Assembly (NCBI RefSeq): GCF_052324685.1
Contig: NC_135225.1
Span: 5,829,758-5,893,757, forward strand
Length of the DNA stretch: 64,000 bases
From: Brachyhypopomus gauderio
Taxonomy: Eukaryota > Chordata > Actinopteri > Gymnotiformes > Hypopomidae
Direction: 5' to 3'
Shown: piece by piece, positions 1-11,789 of the stretch
Numbering within the stretch: the first letter of the stretch is position 1
How the letters are laid out: every line of letters begins with the position of its first letter
Translations under genes and position numbers: made by a program
The notes under the pieces: model-generated
What the model saw: only the letters and a program-made list of their open reading frames with translations
What the model was told of the DNA's origin: nothing
The model's database searches: none

Positions 1-689
1 AGCATGCACTCAAATAGATTTTTCCTCATTTTTATTAAATTATTCTCAAAGAGTAAAAAACAGGCTAATTACTCATGCTGACTCGGTAAGTGAGGAGTAT
101 GAATGAGCTGCTATGGTAGCATCTGTAGTGCAGCAGAGTCATGTGGTGTTGGCTGGCCATCCCCTGACTAGGAGAGGACTGGTGCTTATCCTGAACCACG
201 GCTCCTTTCAACAACAACAACTCTTCCTTCAAACTCATTATCCTTCCATGGTCACCTGTGGGTTGCTTCTTAGTAGCGTAGAGCTGGATTTTTTCTTAAA
301 GCTAACCTCTGTAAAGCTGCTTTGTGACTACATGTTTTGTAGAAAGGGGGGGGGGGGTGCTACACAAACACATTTTTATTGAAGTTTCAGCTTTGTTTTG
401 CTACTTCCATTTACACAAGAAGACTGAAATAAACCGATGATTTCACTAATTGTATTGATAACATTACTCTGTATTTTCAGAACCTGCTGTTCACGATTCC
501 CCTTTTGTTTACCTTTTAACATGTACTTTTAGTATCCAGCTTTGAAATTCTTTCAACGTAAATACCCAAAGATGTTGTGTTTGGAATGACCAGCATTCCA
601 TAAACATTTTGAACTGTTATGCAATCTGTTGTAGAATTTGGTGGCATAATTTGTTATGCATTTATTCAATTGTTTATTTTACCTTGCAG

Positions 690-3103
690 GAATTTGCCCT
701 TAAGACCATCAAAAGTACTCATAACTTCTGGAAGGCACTTGTATCACAACAGAACAACGCTGCATCCCTGAGCTGGTAGGGCATTTTTACCAAATCCATT
801 TAGGAACCATACAAAGCATTTGGTTCTTTAGGTTTGCCTATTTGTGTAGTGTCTATTTACCCTCATATAACATACCACACGTTTCAGGATTTGTGAATAT
901 CAGGCATATTAGGATGAATGACGTTTTTTTCTCAAAAGGTTTCGGTACCACTAGAGTTAGCTAGTACAGCAGGAACTAATTGCACTGGTCTTGAAATGTC
1001 AAGCTTTTTAACATTTAACATTGAGAAATATATTGATATTTTATGCTAATCTTCTTCAATGCAATGCTCTCTTGTGTTACAGTAAAAACACATGTGTGTC
1101 TGAGCAAGGCAACCCATTGTACCTCTCAGCTGATGAAGCCAAGGCCGTTGTTGACAGTGTAAGGACATCGTTCCCTCTTGTTAACTTAGGAATGTTTCTT
1201 TTTTCCTTTACAGAATTTTATGTGACTGTTTTCCATTAGTTGTGATCATATTTTTGGTACCCCAATATATATTACACATACTGGCTATATGGCTATATAT
1301 TACACTATATATTACATTTTATTTTGTACAATCCGTTAACTTCAGTCACTTTGCAATTTTTTCAATTAGGCTAGTAGGTTCCGATTGGTGTAGTAGCTTC
1401 AGATTGGTGTAGTAGGTTCAGATTGGTCTATTTGCAGTTATACTGCACTGGGATTACAGTTTAACTGAGTAAAAGAGAACTGCAAATACAATTTACACAA
1501 TACAGTGTATCAGATATAAATAGCCAACACATGGGGTAAATGAAAATCAAAAAGTAAAGCTTGAATTTAAAATGACCTTTAGATGCAGGCTAAATCGATA
1601 CATCCTTGATTTTAAAAGAAAAGCTCTTAAACCACTAGATACAAAGAACTGGTGAATATGAAGTCACCATCTTGCTTTTCCATTTTGCTAGAAAGCATTT
1701 ATTGGAAAGCGGCAAGATTAACATGCACTGATATGTGCAGAGAAAACGACTCAATTTTCCGGACCAGAATGTGCAACTATTAAACTGACAGAGTCGCTCA
1801 TACACTCAATGTATCAGTGTTTGGACATGTTCTCAGCACTGGGTGCAAGTGTCATGACTGGGTCAACAGTAGCATACATGCATGTTTTTGCTACTTCTGA
1901 TTTGTGAACTCAGTTTGTGTCACTGTGGTGAAGACGTGATCACCCAAACAGATGTACTTTGACTGTGTGTATTGAACGCCTAAAAGCTGAAACCTGGAAT
2001 CAAAGTGAAAGTTGACTGAAGACATTCAGTACTTAATTTTTCTTCTGAATTTTAGTACACACAAAGGGTCTTCAACTAACAGTCAGAACATTTAGGGCCT
2101 CAAATGATGGCACTAGGGAGGGAAAACTGCTTTTATTTCATTAACCTAACAGGTTTAACCACAGTAGTCATATTATTTCATATCCTAACCTCAGGAATAG
2201 TTGAAACAGTGTCATTTCTAGTCCAAGTCTTACTTTGAACAGAAGAAAAATATTTGTGTATTTGTATCCATGCCTATTTTTAATGTGGGGTGCTTGTTGA
2301 TCTGATCCATTTCATATTACATCACTCTGGACAAGGGCATCTTTACAAATACTGTAAATATAGTGGCAATTATAGAAAATACAACTGTGTTCTTGTATTA
2401 TTCTTGTTCATTGTACAAAACTAAATGTAAAGGTTTTAAAAACTGGTGATGTTAATGGTATTTTGCTAGACTAAAAGCAGGTTTTGTGTACATTCAATGT
2501 TTTAATGTTTACTTATTGTTCTTTGCCATCTTTCCAGACTTCCCCATGTGGAGATCCAGATTTCATTCCAGATTTGGGTATGTATGGCTTTTTTTCCCCT
2601 TTGTCTCCTTTATTCTTTCTGCCTGAGTACTTAGTAACATCTCTTTTGCTGTGGGGGAAAATCTGTCATATTGAAGCCGATCACAGAAAAGCTAGTGAAT
2701 CCAAAGCTGAACCAAAGCTCTTTGCTGTTTGCTTGTGAAAAAAAACAAGAGCTTTCCAAAAGTTCAGACTTGTGGGGCAAGTTTGTCAGGTATCCAGAAC
2801 GTGTTTAAAGCAGTCTGTTCTTTTCTTCTATCAACTGTTGGCGCTACAGTTCTGAACTAGTGACTCTTCCGCATTTTTAAAAGCCCTGCTTACAAGTCCA
2901 AAGGCAGATTTTAGTGCCCATTGCTCATAATTTGCATACACTGAATTTTTTTCTGCCTTTTACCTACTGGAAGAATTATTTTCTCAAGAACAAAGTACTT
3001 GAGTTTTTAATCAAATATTGTTTGTATGTATACATTTTCTGTTGTAAATGTAATTTTATTTGTCTTTTTTTCAGTTGACAAATGGTTTTATTATGAAAAG
3101 TGA
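690..3103 (+). CDS. ppa1: Inorganic pyrophosphatase, C-terminal part (last four coding exons)
   Basis: Soluble inorganic pyrophosphatase hydrolyses pyrophosphate to phosphate in the cytosol, pulling biosynthetic reactions forward. Four exons with consensus splice sites join in frame: 690-775, 1083-1158, 2538-2577 and 3075-3103 (TGA at 3101-3103). Together they encode 76 residues: IKSTHNFWKALV, then a Cys-containing stretch, LSADEAKAVVDS, and the ending VDKWFYYEK. This matches the family C-terminus (IKSTHxxWKAL, DxAKAIVD, DVDKWFHHQK in vertebrate PPA1). The catalytic metal-binding aspartates lie in upstream exons outside the window. The ending resembles PPA1 more than mitochondrial PPA2, and the next gene, sar1a, neighbours PPA1 in mammals. 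A poly(A) signal AATAAA lies at 3341-3346. Bases 1-689 are intron, with no further exon seen. Which fish paralogue (a or b) this is cannot be told from the tail alone. Confidence 0.88.
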
Positions 3104-3340
3104 AGAAAGAAACAAACCAATATAGATGGACCAGTCTTCTCATCTGAGTAGAGTATGTATCTGTAAGAAGAGATGAGTAATATACATTTTCTAGGAAATT
3201 TGTGTCATGGTAGCAGTGAGAAGTTAATGTGTCTTGACCACTTTTTTCCCCATTTAATTTAATCAGTGTCATTACGTATTGTATTCTATTTAACAGATAA
3301 TTAAATTGGTAATGTGGTCAAACTCAGGTACTGTAAGATT

Positions 3341-3346
3341 AATAAA
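3341..3346 (+). terminator. Poly(A) signal of ppa1
   Basis: AATAAA hexamer about 240 bases after the ppa1 stop, in an AT-rich 3' UTR and before the GC-richer promoter region of sar1a. It is the first canonical hexamer after the stop that I see. Confidence 0.55.
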
Positions 3347-3499
3347 GTTTCTGTTATGACATTTCTCTTATTGTATGTGGTCATTAATATTATTATAAAA
3401 ACAATGGAAACATGATGTTCCTCCTGCTGGATAGATGTAGAGCTATATGAAATCATGGTGAATGTTTTACCGAAGCAGTTTGTGATCAGTCACTCAAGA

Positions 3500-4502
3500 A
3501 TCTGAGCCTATGGGATTCTGTCCAACACATTCGTGTGTCCAACACAAGAGGGCGATGTCGGCGGCTTGTTGCTTAGTGTGCATAGCAGCTCTTAGGCGTT
3601 TTGTTTACTTGCCGTTGTAAGATAAAAGTTTGCCATTGCAGCTACATCAAGATAAATATTTAAGCGGCCCGATATTGCAATATACCTGAGACGCCGGGTA
3701 AACAGTTTTTTTTGTGAAGCGTCAATTTTAGACTTGTCTGACAGTAACTGACGCGACGGCCAAAGCACAGTACTCCCTGAGGTAGGTAATGCTGAAATAC
3801 GCCTAGCTGCTCTCACAGTAAACACTTAAGTAGTTTCGTTACAAATCGATTCATATCGGTTCTCAGAAACCATATATTTGATCAAGCTTAGAGCTGTTAC
3901 TAGTGATTAAAACGCGAGTCATGTTGATATGGCCACCTACATGTATCGTTAACGCGAGCTAACTATCCTACCTGTGTGGTAGTAGATAAAGTCGAACACA
4001 AAATTATGACTCGGGCTTTTCTCTTTTTATTAAAAAGACCCACGAATTGGTGTGTTTAGGCGAGTGTTTTGTAGCTGTAGGCCAGCTGTCAGGCTGGGTG
4101 AAACACGCTTTTCGGTGGCAGTTTGCACAGTATCGGTTTGTTTGTTTCAGCCGAGTCGTTTTCGTAACGTTACGGGCTACTCGTAACCGCACTTAAGTCC
4201 CTTGCGGTTTTATTACGAGTGTTCGTTTTCGTATTTGTTACGACTTCGTGGCAGGAGAGTCGCTTGAGTGACGGACGTGTCTGTGCGTTATGGTGCCCAG
4301 GTGTCGGGTGACGGATGGTAAGACATCCGTAAAAATAGTTTGGGCGAAGCAAAGATACGACTGAAATATCCCGGTAGCTGACTGGACCAGTTCTGATCTG
4401 CGCGGTACCACGTGGCCGTTAAAGCCCGAACCCGGTAGTCGTGCAAAACTGCCCCCCCCCCCATTGTTAATTATTTGTTTGTTTTCCTTTCAAGGAGCGA
4501 CA
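3500..4502 (+). promoter_or_regulatory. Promoter and 5' UTR region of sar1a
   Basis: The stretch between the ppa1 3' end and the sar1a ATG becomes richer in CpG from about 3590 to 4440. A pyrimidine tract followed by an AG lies just before the ATG (around 4480-4495), so the start codon probably sits near the front of a second exon, with a non-coding exon 1 upstream. A palindromic CCACGTGG at 4408-4415 resembles an E-box or bZIP site. SAR1-family genes are known UPR/XBP1 targets in other species, but linking that to this site is inference. Confidence 0.45.
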
Positions 4503-6555
4503 ATGTCATTCATATTTGATTGGATATACAGGGGATTCAGCAGTGTGTTGCAGATATTAGGTAATGTATCATGTGTCATCAGTGAGGATGTCTGTAAATG
4601 TGCTGATCTCTCAGTTTTCTTCTAAATAGATAAGAACCTAAACACTCACTCACTTGGTGGGTCCCCCTGGCTATTCGTTAAAGTTGTCTTGCTCTTTTTA
4701 GGATTATACAAGAAGAGTGGAAAGCTGATTTTTCTCGGTTTAGACAATGCCGGAAAAACGACGCTGCTGCACATGCTTAAAGATGACAGGCTGGTGCAGC
4801 ATGTTCCAACTCTTCATCCCAGTGAGTATTTATTGTTAAGTAGTGAATGCGTTTGTTTGTTTTAATCCTGTGCCACACCTTAGATTTATATCTTTGAGGG
4901 TAAATTTTCAGATAATGTGAAGAATTTGTGTTTTTATTCTATCAGCTTCAGAAGAGCTGACTATTGCTGGGATGACTTTCACAACATTCGACCTGGGTGG
5001 ACACACTCAAGGTAAATGCAGGGAGCTGGTAGTGAAGTGCTACTACCATTACTGTAATTTACAGTTAGAAAGATGATCCATGAGAGGTGAAGTTTGAATT
5101 ACATTAACCATATGGTAGATCAGCTTTTCTTTTGATAATCTGAAAAAATATTTTTATGTTTCAATTACAGCAAGAAGAGTTTGGAAGAATTACTTACCTG
5201 CCATAAATGGAATTGTCTACCTTGTGGACTGTGCAGATCGTGAACGTTTGCTTGAGGCCAAAGTTGAACTAGATGTAAGCTGTGTGAGTGTGTGGGGGTG
5301 TCTTCAAACAAGACATGGCCATTGGTGATGCCTTAGCAAATGCCAGTATTTAAAACATTGCTAATACCTTGAGATATTTTACCCCAGTGGTGGTGTGGTC
5401 AGATTAAGGAAAAAACATCTGACAGATGCAGATCCTGTGGATATAAGCAACTTGTCGATGAAAGGAGTCAGAGGAGGGTGTCAAGAATCCTTGGGTTGAG
5501 CAGGTGGTGCACAGTTGTAGCTGAATGCAGTGCTTCTACTCCCCATAATCAGAGATCACAGCTCGTTCCTTAACATGGATGGGCTGGTTCAAGGGCCATT
5601 GATGTCTAAGAGAAATAGAAAGGCCAGACTGCAGTAGGTAAAAGAGCACTGGGTCACTGAGTAGTGGAAAAACATCACCAGATCACATAAATCCAAATTT
5701 GTTGAACCTGAGCAGCATGAATTGGTGAGTTCAGGCTGGTGGAGGTGGAGTAATGGTGTGGAGATGTTTTTGTGGTATACCCTGGATCTGCGGGTACTTC
5801 TGGATGGACATTTGGATGGCTGTTTAGAGGATGTACCTCCTGTCCTGTTCAATGAGAAAAGGTTCTTGGTCAACAATTTTATCACCTAGGTGGAATCTAT
5901 GCAATGAGGTCCAATGTGCTATTAGATGGCTGTCTCTAAAGATGTGTGAGTCTCAAGTATTTTTCTTTGTTGTGTAACTACTTATCAGGGATGCTTTCAG
6001 ATATTTAGTTTGAGAACTGAATTGCTCATCGTCTTAGACCAAAATGCATAATTCATGTGAAAGCCAAAACAAAGTTGTGTTGTTCCTATAGGCCCTGTTA
6101 ACTGATGAGACTATCTGCAATGTACCGATCCTTATTTTGGGAAATAAAATTGATCGACCAGAGGCAGTCAGTGAGGATGCACTGAGGGAAATGTTTGGTC
6201 TGCATGGACATACTACTGGGAAGGTAAGAAATGAAGAAAACAAGTATTTTCATGTATATTTTACATTTTAGCTGGAAAAGTTTTTAGTATCATCATTCTG
6301 AGAAAGTTTTGTGATTTGCACCTTTTCCCATTTTGAAATTATTATTTATTTACTTAATTATTATTTACTGAAATTATCGATCATAATCATTTGAAGAGTG
6401 GTGAGAATTGTAAGTCAATCTTTTGTGTTTGCCTTTAGGGTAATGTATCGCTGAAAGACCTGAACCTGCGGCCCTTGGAAGTGTTTATGTGCAGTGTGTT
6501 AAAGAGACAAGGATATGGGGAAGGTTTCCGATGGCTCTCTCAGTACATTGACTAA
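4503..6555 (+). CDS. sar1a: Small COPII coat GTPase SAR1A
   Basis: SAR1 is the Arf-like GTPase that, once loaded with GTP by SEC12, inserts an N-terminal amphipathic helix into ER exit sites and recruits SEC23/24 to start COPII budding. Six exons join in frame: 4503-4560, 4702-4821, 4946-5011, 5171-5274, 6092-6223 and 6439-6555. They give 198 residues, the same length as human SAR1A. Visible motifs are the amphipathic start [18 protein letters not shown]-loop GLDNAGKT (residues 32-39), switch II DLGGH, NKID for guanine recognition, and the conserved ending FRWLSQYID. The residue after DLGGH is Thr (Glu in human SAR1A, Val in SAR1B), a position known to vary. Intron 4 (5275-6091) carries a decayed Tc1-like transposase. 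Position between ppa1 and tysnd1 supports SAR1A over SAR1B. Confidence 0.96.
5390..5890 (+). mobile_element. Decayed Tc1/mariner-like transposase fragment in sar1a intron 4
   Basis: Read on the plus strand with stops ignored, the region keeps transposase-like words: RKARLQ near 5615-5635, then WKNITRS..SKF near 5665-5700 (compare RLxARLxFAxxH and WSDESKF of Tc1 transposases), and in another frame [11 protein letters not shown] near 5740-5775 (compare GGGSVMVWG). Several stops and frame changes separate them, so this is a relic. No terminal inverted repeats were found by eye. Confidence 0.5.
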
Positions 6556-9196
6556 CTCAATGTCAGTATTACTGCTGCAGAACAGTCTGAAACCCTGAAC
6601 TCACTTCTTCTTATTTATTAAAGATTTGGACTCAGGAGTAAATAACTATTTTATCACAAAATGAATATTTAGGTGGTTTTGATTGTAAGCTATAAACAAA
6701 ATAAGTGCATCTTAAGAGTGTTAATATATTTTATCAGAAAGGCTGGTATACTTAAATACATTTTGAACAGTACATTGTTTAATTTCCCCCATCTTAAGCT
6801 TAAGGACATGTATGTAATATATGGGGTCTTTTAAATTATTATTATTATTTTTTTTGCGGGATGCAACACAGTACTCCATTGTGGGTTTGCTGCTTTTATC
6901 ATCGATGCCTGTTTGCCTGCCGTGAACATAAGCAATGTGCCTGTAATGTTAACTTGGGCAGTGAAGGAATTTATATGTGCCATGATGTATTCAGCTCATA
7001 AAGAAACACCGCATCAGAAAAACCGTACAGAACTAAACTTCCATGAACAATTTTATCAACACTTTCTCCCTTTTGTGCTTTTAAGCTGATGTAGTTACAT
7101 TGCCATTTAGGGTTTGCTCCATGTTTCAAATGGAAACATCAACACTTTGTGCTGCGTACATGCATATCATAAAGCATATTATTTAACAAGCATATTATTT
7201 AACATTTAAAATGCTTTATTTGATATTTAAATGCAGGGAAACATTTTTTAAATAGGCAAGTTTAGTTAGAGCAGTTTTTGTCAATGTGTGCAGACATTGA
7301 CCTGTTCTTAAATATTAAACAACCAAATTTCTGTGCAATAAGTACTTTTTGACTATCATCTACCATTTGCATGCAGTTATGATATGAGAGTACATGAGAA
7401 GCACAATGACTGTGCAATACAACAGATGTTAACAGGTCACTTTTCATACACTATTTGTAAATAGTAAAATCTTAAATGCTACACATTTTTTGAAACTTGA
7501 AAAACATTTGCTATATGTGGCACTTTCATGGTATTTTGGAGGAGGCAAAAATAAAATATATATTTTTTGGGTTTTTCTTGTTTCTTGCTTTACACTTTTA
7601 TAGTATATACAGTGGGGGGAAACATGAATCAACAATACAATAGACAACAAAGTGCAATGGGGTAACAAATGTGCAATGTGCAAAATGTGCAGCATGAAAC
7701 AATAACACTACAATAAATACAGCAGACCAGAGACAATTAAGACATGACAGTGCAGTGCTGGTACAGTACAATGTAGTGTGGGTGGTTTTGGAGATAAGTG
7801 ATATACTGTGACATATAGAACATACATGTTCTCAGCAGTTCTGAGGTAAGAGATTACAGTTCCTGTAGGAGAGCAGAAAATATTTCTGGTGGGGATGGTC
7901 TACCTATGATGTCAATTACAGGCCTCTCTCATCTTTTTAAGTGGGAGAACTTGCACTGACTGGGAGAATTTGTGACTAACTAAATACTTATTTAGATGGA
8001 AGATTTGTTTTTTGTTGTTTTAATTGTAAGGTACACATGCACAACGTCCTTTGGTTTGACTAATATAAATGAAGTATGAAATATAAACATCTGAAAAATC
8101 TATCAGTAACACCTGGAGCTGTTTATAAATACTTTTGGCATTATTGCATGATGGCATTATTATTAGCATTATTATTACTCTACAATTATATAAATGTCCT
8201 GTGGTGTGATAAGTGGTGACGTGACTTCATATGAAATTAAAATGGCTTTTGTGAAGATTCAGTTAATCAAATCCTCATGTGACTTTTAAAAACACTGCGT
8301 AATTTAACTATAAAAACAGAGCATTTCCATGAGCCTGATATTATTTTATAAGATAGTTAGAATAGTGTGTAAGTAAAGAATTGAATTGAATTGAAAACAG
8401 CTATACATAATGTACATATGCAAAGTATTTATTGTAGTTTGCATAAAGGGAACCTTAAACTGAATACAACTGATCTATACTTAAAATTATGCTTTTTTTT
8501 TCTTTTATCATATTGTGACGTCACACTGCAGGACAATATATGTTTATAAAAATACTGTTTCACCTCTATTTGTCACCCCCCCCTTTATTATTCAGGTGTA
8601 AACATTGTTACAAAACGTCATATAAAGGAAATTGCGTTCCAACAAAGATTTAAAGTTAAAGATATTTTTAAAGTAAAATTAAAAAGCATTAATGAGGCAT
8701 TTCTAATGTCATAAACTGTTAACATTTAATATTTATTTAACATATCTATTTTTCAGACGCGAAAACTATTAAAAATAGATGAAAGTTGGGAGTTAAATAA
8801 ACGGAAGCGGACGTTGTTCGCCATGGTCTGAGTTGAACGAACCAATAGACGTGATACTGCATATAACCCCACAACCCAAACACAGCCACACGACGTGCTC
8901 CACTACGCCTTCATATCGGTGTGTGGGGATGACAGGGGTTTACAGTCGCTAATAACGTGTCTGAAGCTTCCAGATATTATTAGTGTAACGGGTAATATGT
9001 AACGTGTGTTTACTGCGGTCCTGTATTGACATTCCTGTAGCAACACGACTACTGGGGTGAAGGTTCATGGCGTCGTGTGTGAACACGTCTGGTGTACTCA
9101 CAGCTAGCCAATTCTCGCTTAAACGTAGAACTTTTAGTTGTGCCAGCTAACAAATCTGTGTTTTTGGACATTTCGGCACCAGGTTTGCAAGCGAGA
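6556..9196. other. sar1a 3' UTR, intergenic DNA and tysnd1 5' region
   Basis: No gene is visible here. The first part is sar1a 3' UTR; a possible poly(A) signal (AATAAA) lies at 7550-7555. The rest is AT-rich. Around 7600-7920 the text is low in complexity, with repeated GTGCAATGTGCA-like words, possibly an old dispersed repeat. From about 8810 CpG density rises and a CCAAT box (about 8840) lies 350 bases before the tysnd1 ATG, fitting a TATA-less promoter. Confidence 0.5.
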
Positions 9197-11386
9197 ATGT
9201 CGGTGGAACAAGCTTGTTGTATCGTCTCCGTTTCTGAGAGCGGCCATTGCGAGGGACGAGGAGCTGACAGTGCACTGAGTTGTAGCGGGGTTATACTGAA
9301 TGATCAACGTGGACTTGTGCTGTGCAGCGGTTTGGCGTTTTCTCCTTTCTTGATCGACAAAGAACGTGTAAGCAAACACCTCAACATATTGCACGCTGAC
9401 AATTTTAGGAGCACCATGCAAGTTTCCGTAGATCACGTGGACGTGAGTGTAAACCGTACACCGGATGGGCGACCCGCACGCCAGAGAGCCCGTCTTCTCA
9501 TGATGGTTCGCTGCCTGGAGTTTCAGAGAGCGTTTGAGAAAATATTCACAGAAGCAGATAAGTGGAACTTTAATGGTGGTGATGAGGACCCTGAAATGTT
9601 CTTTGACCCTGTGTTTTTAAGTTGGTTTGCGGTCCTGAAAATGCCTGGTTCGACCCGAGGTAAAGCTCTACCATGGGTAAAGAGCACAACTCTGGAGAAG
9701 GGATGTCCCGTCCTTGCATGTGGGTCACCATTTGGTTGCTTGTGTCCAGATCTTTTCATGAGCACCCTCAGCAAAGGCATTGTGAGTAATCTAGTAGGGG
9801 AAGAGAATGCACTAATCATGACTGATGCCCGCTGTCTGCCTGGCACAGAGGGGGGAGGCCTCTTTGTCAGTGATGGGGACGCACCGTGTCTTGTGGGATT
9901 AATCACTTCACCTCTGTGCTGGAAGGCAAATGAATGGATTGGTCTCACGCTAGTTTGTTCTGTCCACTTAATTTTTAAAAATCTACTCCAGGCCATAACC
10001 TCTCATCAGTCTCAGAGCGATTTATCCGCACATTTACTCACCGACGTCCCTCAAGTCCCAATAAGTGCAAGCCAAAAGTCGCCCAATGAAAAGTACCCCA
10101 TGGTGGCTGTGGTTGAAAGTGGCCAGTGGTGGGGTTCTGGAGTAATGCTGAATCCACACCTACTTTTAACCTGCAGACATGTGGTGAATGGAAATCCATC
10201 TCTTACAGTTCGAATCAATGCTAGAGAAAGGTACAGAATGTTTTCCCCATAAAACAACCCAGTGGTATAAAAAATATAATTTCACGCACCAGGATGTCTT
10301 CCTGTGTAAACCTGTGTGTACACATTGCCCTCAGACACCATACTTTGAGTGGTCGAGTTCTGTACACTTCGAAGACATCTTCTCCCTATGATCTTGCTGT
10401 AGTGCAACTTGACAAGCCTGTCTCGGATGCCGTGACTCCACAGTTAGCCTCCAGTTTTCACTCCGGTAAGGTTGCACACATGAGCCATGAAGGCCACAAA
10501 GCCTTGTTATAAAACTAAACTGACCCTGTAATTATTTTATTATTTGCTAGAAATGTGAATCAAAGGATTGGAGCTCGCTCTCAATCATTTTTAATCAATA
10601 TCTACTCTTTTAATTCATAAGCAAAGCTCTGCATGAAAAAACATGTTTTCAGTACATTCACATTTTGGTTACATTGCTATTTTTCTTTCTATAATCGTGG
10701 TCTTTATATTCCATGATAGGGTAATATCATGTTTAATCAGAACAATAAATATCTCTCTCGTCTGTCTGTCTAGGTGAGGATGTGATTGTGTTGGGTTATG
10801 GAGCTTTAGGCAAAACATGTGGCCCCTCGGTGACCTCAGGGATCTTGTCCAGAGTGATCTCATATAAAAACAAGCCAGTGATGCTGCAGACCACGTGTGC
10901 AGTGCAGTGTGGAGCCAGTGGTGGCGCTATTGTTCGTGCCGGCACTGGGGAGTTGCTCGGTAACTTTTTGAATGATGGCTCAGAATAGTCTCAGTTCATT
11001 CACATATTTTGGCCTGCAACACGATTACAAAACCTGAAAAATGTTAAGAAGTTCAAAAGTTTAATTCTGTTAACAATCTACATATACCATGAAAGGCATG
11101 GACTACACTGGATTTCCAATAGGGGGCAGTATTTATCCATAATTTAACCAAACCCTTACTGTATTTATTTTTTTTTTTTCCAGGTATAGTCTCCAGCAAT
11201 ACAAGAGACTTTGCAGCAAAAGTGACATATCCACATTTAAACTTCAGCATCCCAGTGAGTGTTTTGGAGCCATTGCTGAGTGACTTTGCCCAAACAGGAG
11301 ACATTACTGTCTTTCAGGCATTGGACAATGCAGAGGATGATGTTAGGAGGGTTTGGAGACTCCACATTCCACAGAGTAAACTCTGA
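9197..11386 (+). CDS. tysnd1: Trypsin-like peroxisomal matrix protease TYSND1
   Basis: TYSND1 is the peroxisomal serine protease that cleaves the N-terminal PTS2 presequence of thiolase and processes PTS1 enzymes of beta-oxidation. Four exons join in frame: 9197-10230, 10335-10465, 10774-10959 and 11184-11386, giving 517 residues (human 566). The ATG at 9197 is chosen because MSVEQACCIVSVSESG aligns with the human start region; the frame is open further upstream but without an ATG. Conserved blocks include CSGVIL, LVLCSGL, CGSPFGCLCPDLF, TDARCLPGTEGGGLF and CGPSVTSGILS. The chymotrypsin-type triad is readable: His328 in TCRHV, Asp364 in SPYDLAVV and Ser437 in GASGG. The protein ends QSKL, a textbook PTS1 peroxisomal import signal. 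A poly(A) signal AATAAA is at 11727-11732. The gene is co-directional with sar1a and convergent with spock2. Confidence 0.96.
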
Positions 11387-11435
11387 ATACCTCAGCCACA
11401 TTTAAAAGCGTGGATGTTGTCACATTACAAATATT

Positions 11436-11789
11436 GAATATTGTCAGGGTGCAAATCCCATTCTCCATACTGCTAAATATATTCACTGTGACAGTGTTGC
11501 TTCAGAGGCAATGTATATTGTACATAAGTAATGTGATCTTAAATAACTGGTCTTGGCAGATTCCATTGTGATTGAAATATGAAATTGGTTAATCTCTTTT
11601 AAAAGAATGACTACCAGAGAACATGACAGATCTGAAAAAGTTCAGATATGTTCTGTGTCAAAACATAGTTTACAAGAAAATATACTGCTTAACTGTCCAG
11701 TTTTAGTGCGATTTATTAGTTGGTAAAATAAACCAAAAACCTTGAAGAGTTTCTTCTGAATAGCTATTACACTGCCAGAGGAGCAAATT
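11436..11789. repeat. Direct repeat, copy 1 (tysnd1 3' UTR)
   Basis: About 350 bases align over nearly their whole length, with scattered mismatches and small gaps, to 14036-14379 in the same orientation. Shared words include TTCAGAGGCAATG/CTCAGAGGCAATG, CTTAAATAACTGGTC, GAGAACATGACAG, TTTACAAGAAAA, TTTATTAGTTGGTAAAATA and GAATAGCTATTACA. Similarity stops at both ends. It may be a local duplication or two copies of an unlisted dispersed repeat. Confidence 0.75.
11727..11732 (+). terminator. Poly(A) signal of tysnd1
   Basis: AATAAA about 340 bases after the tysnd1 stop codon, inside the first copy of a 350-bp direct repeat. The matching place in the second copy (about 14317) reads AATACA, so it is not a canonical signal there. 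Confidence 0.5.

Noticed and set aside
9523-9996. 157-codon antisense frame
   Set aside because: Shadow of tysnd1 exon 1, which is strongly supported by family motifs.
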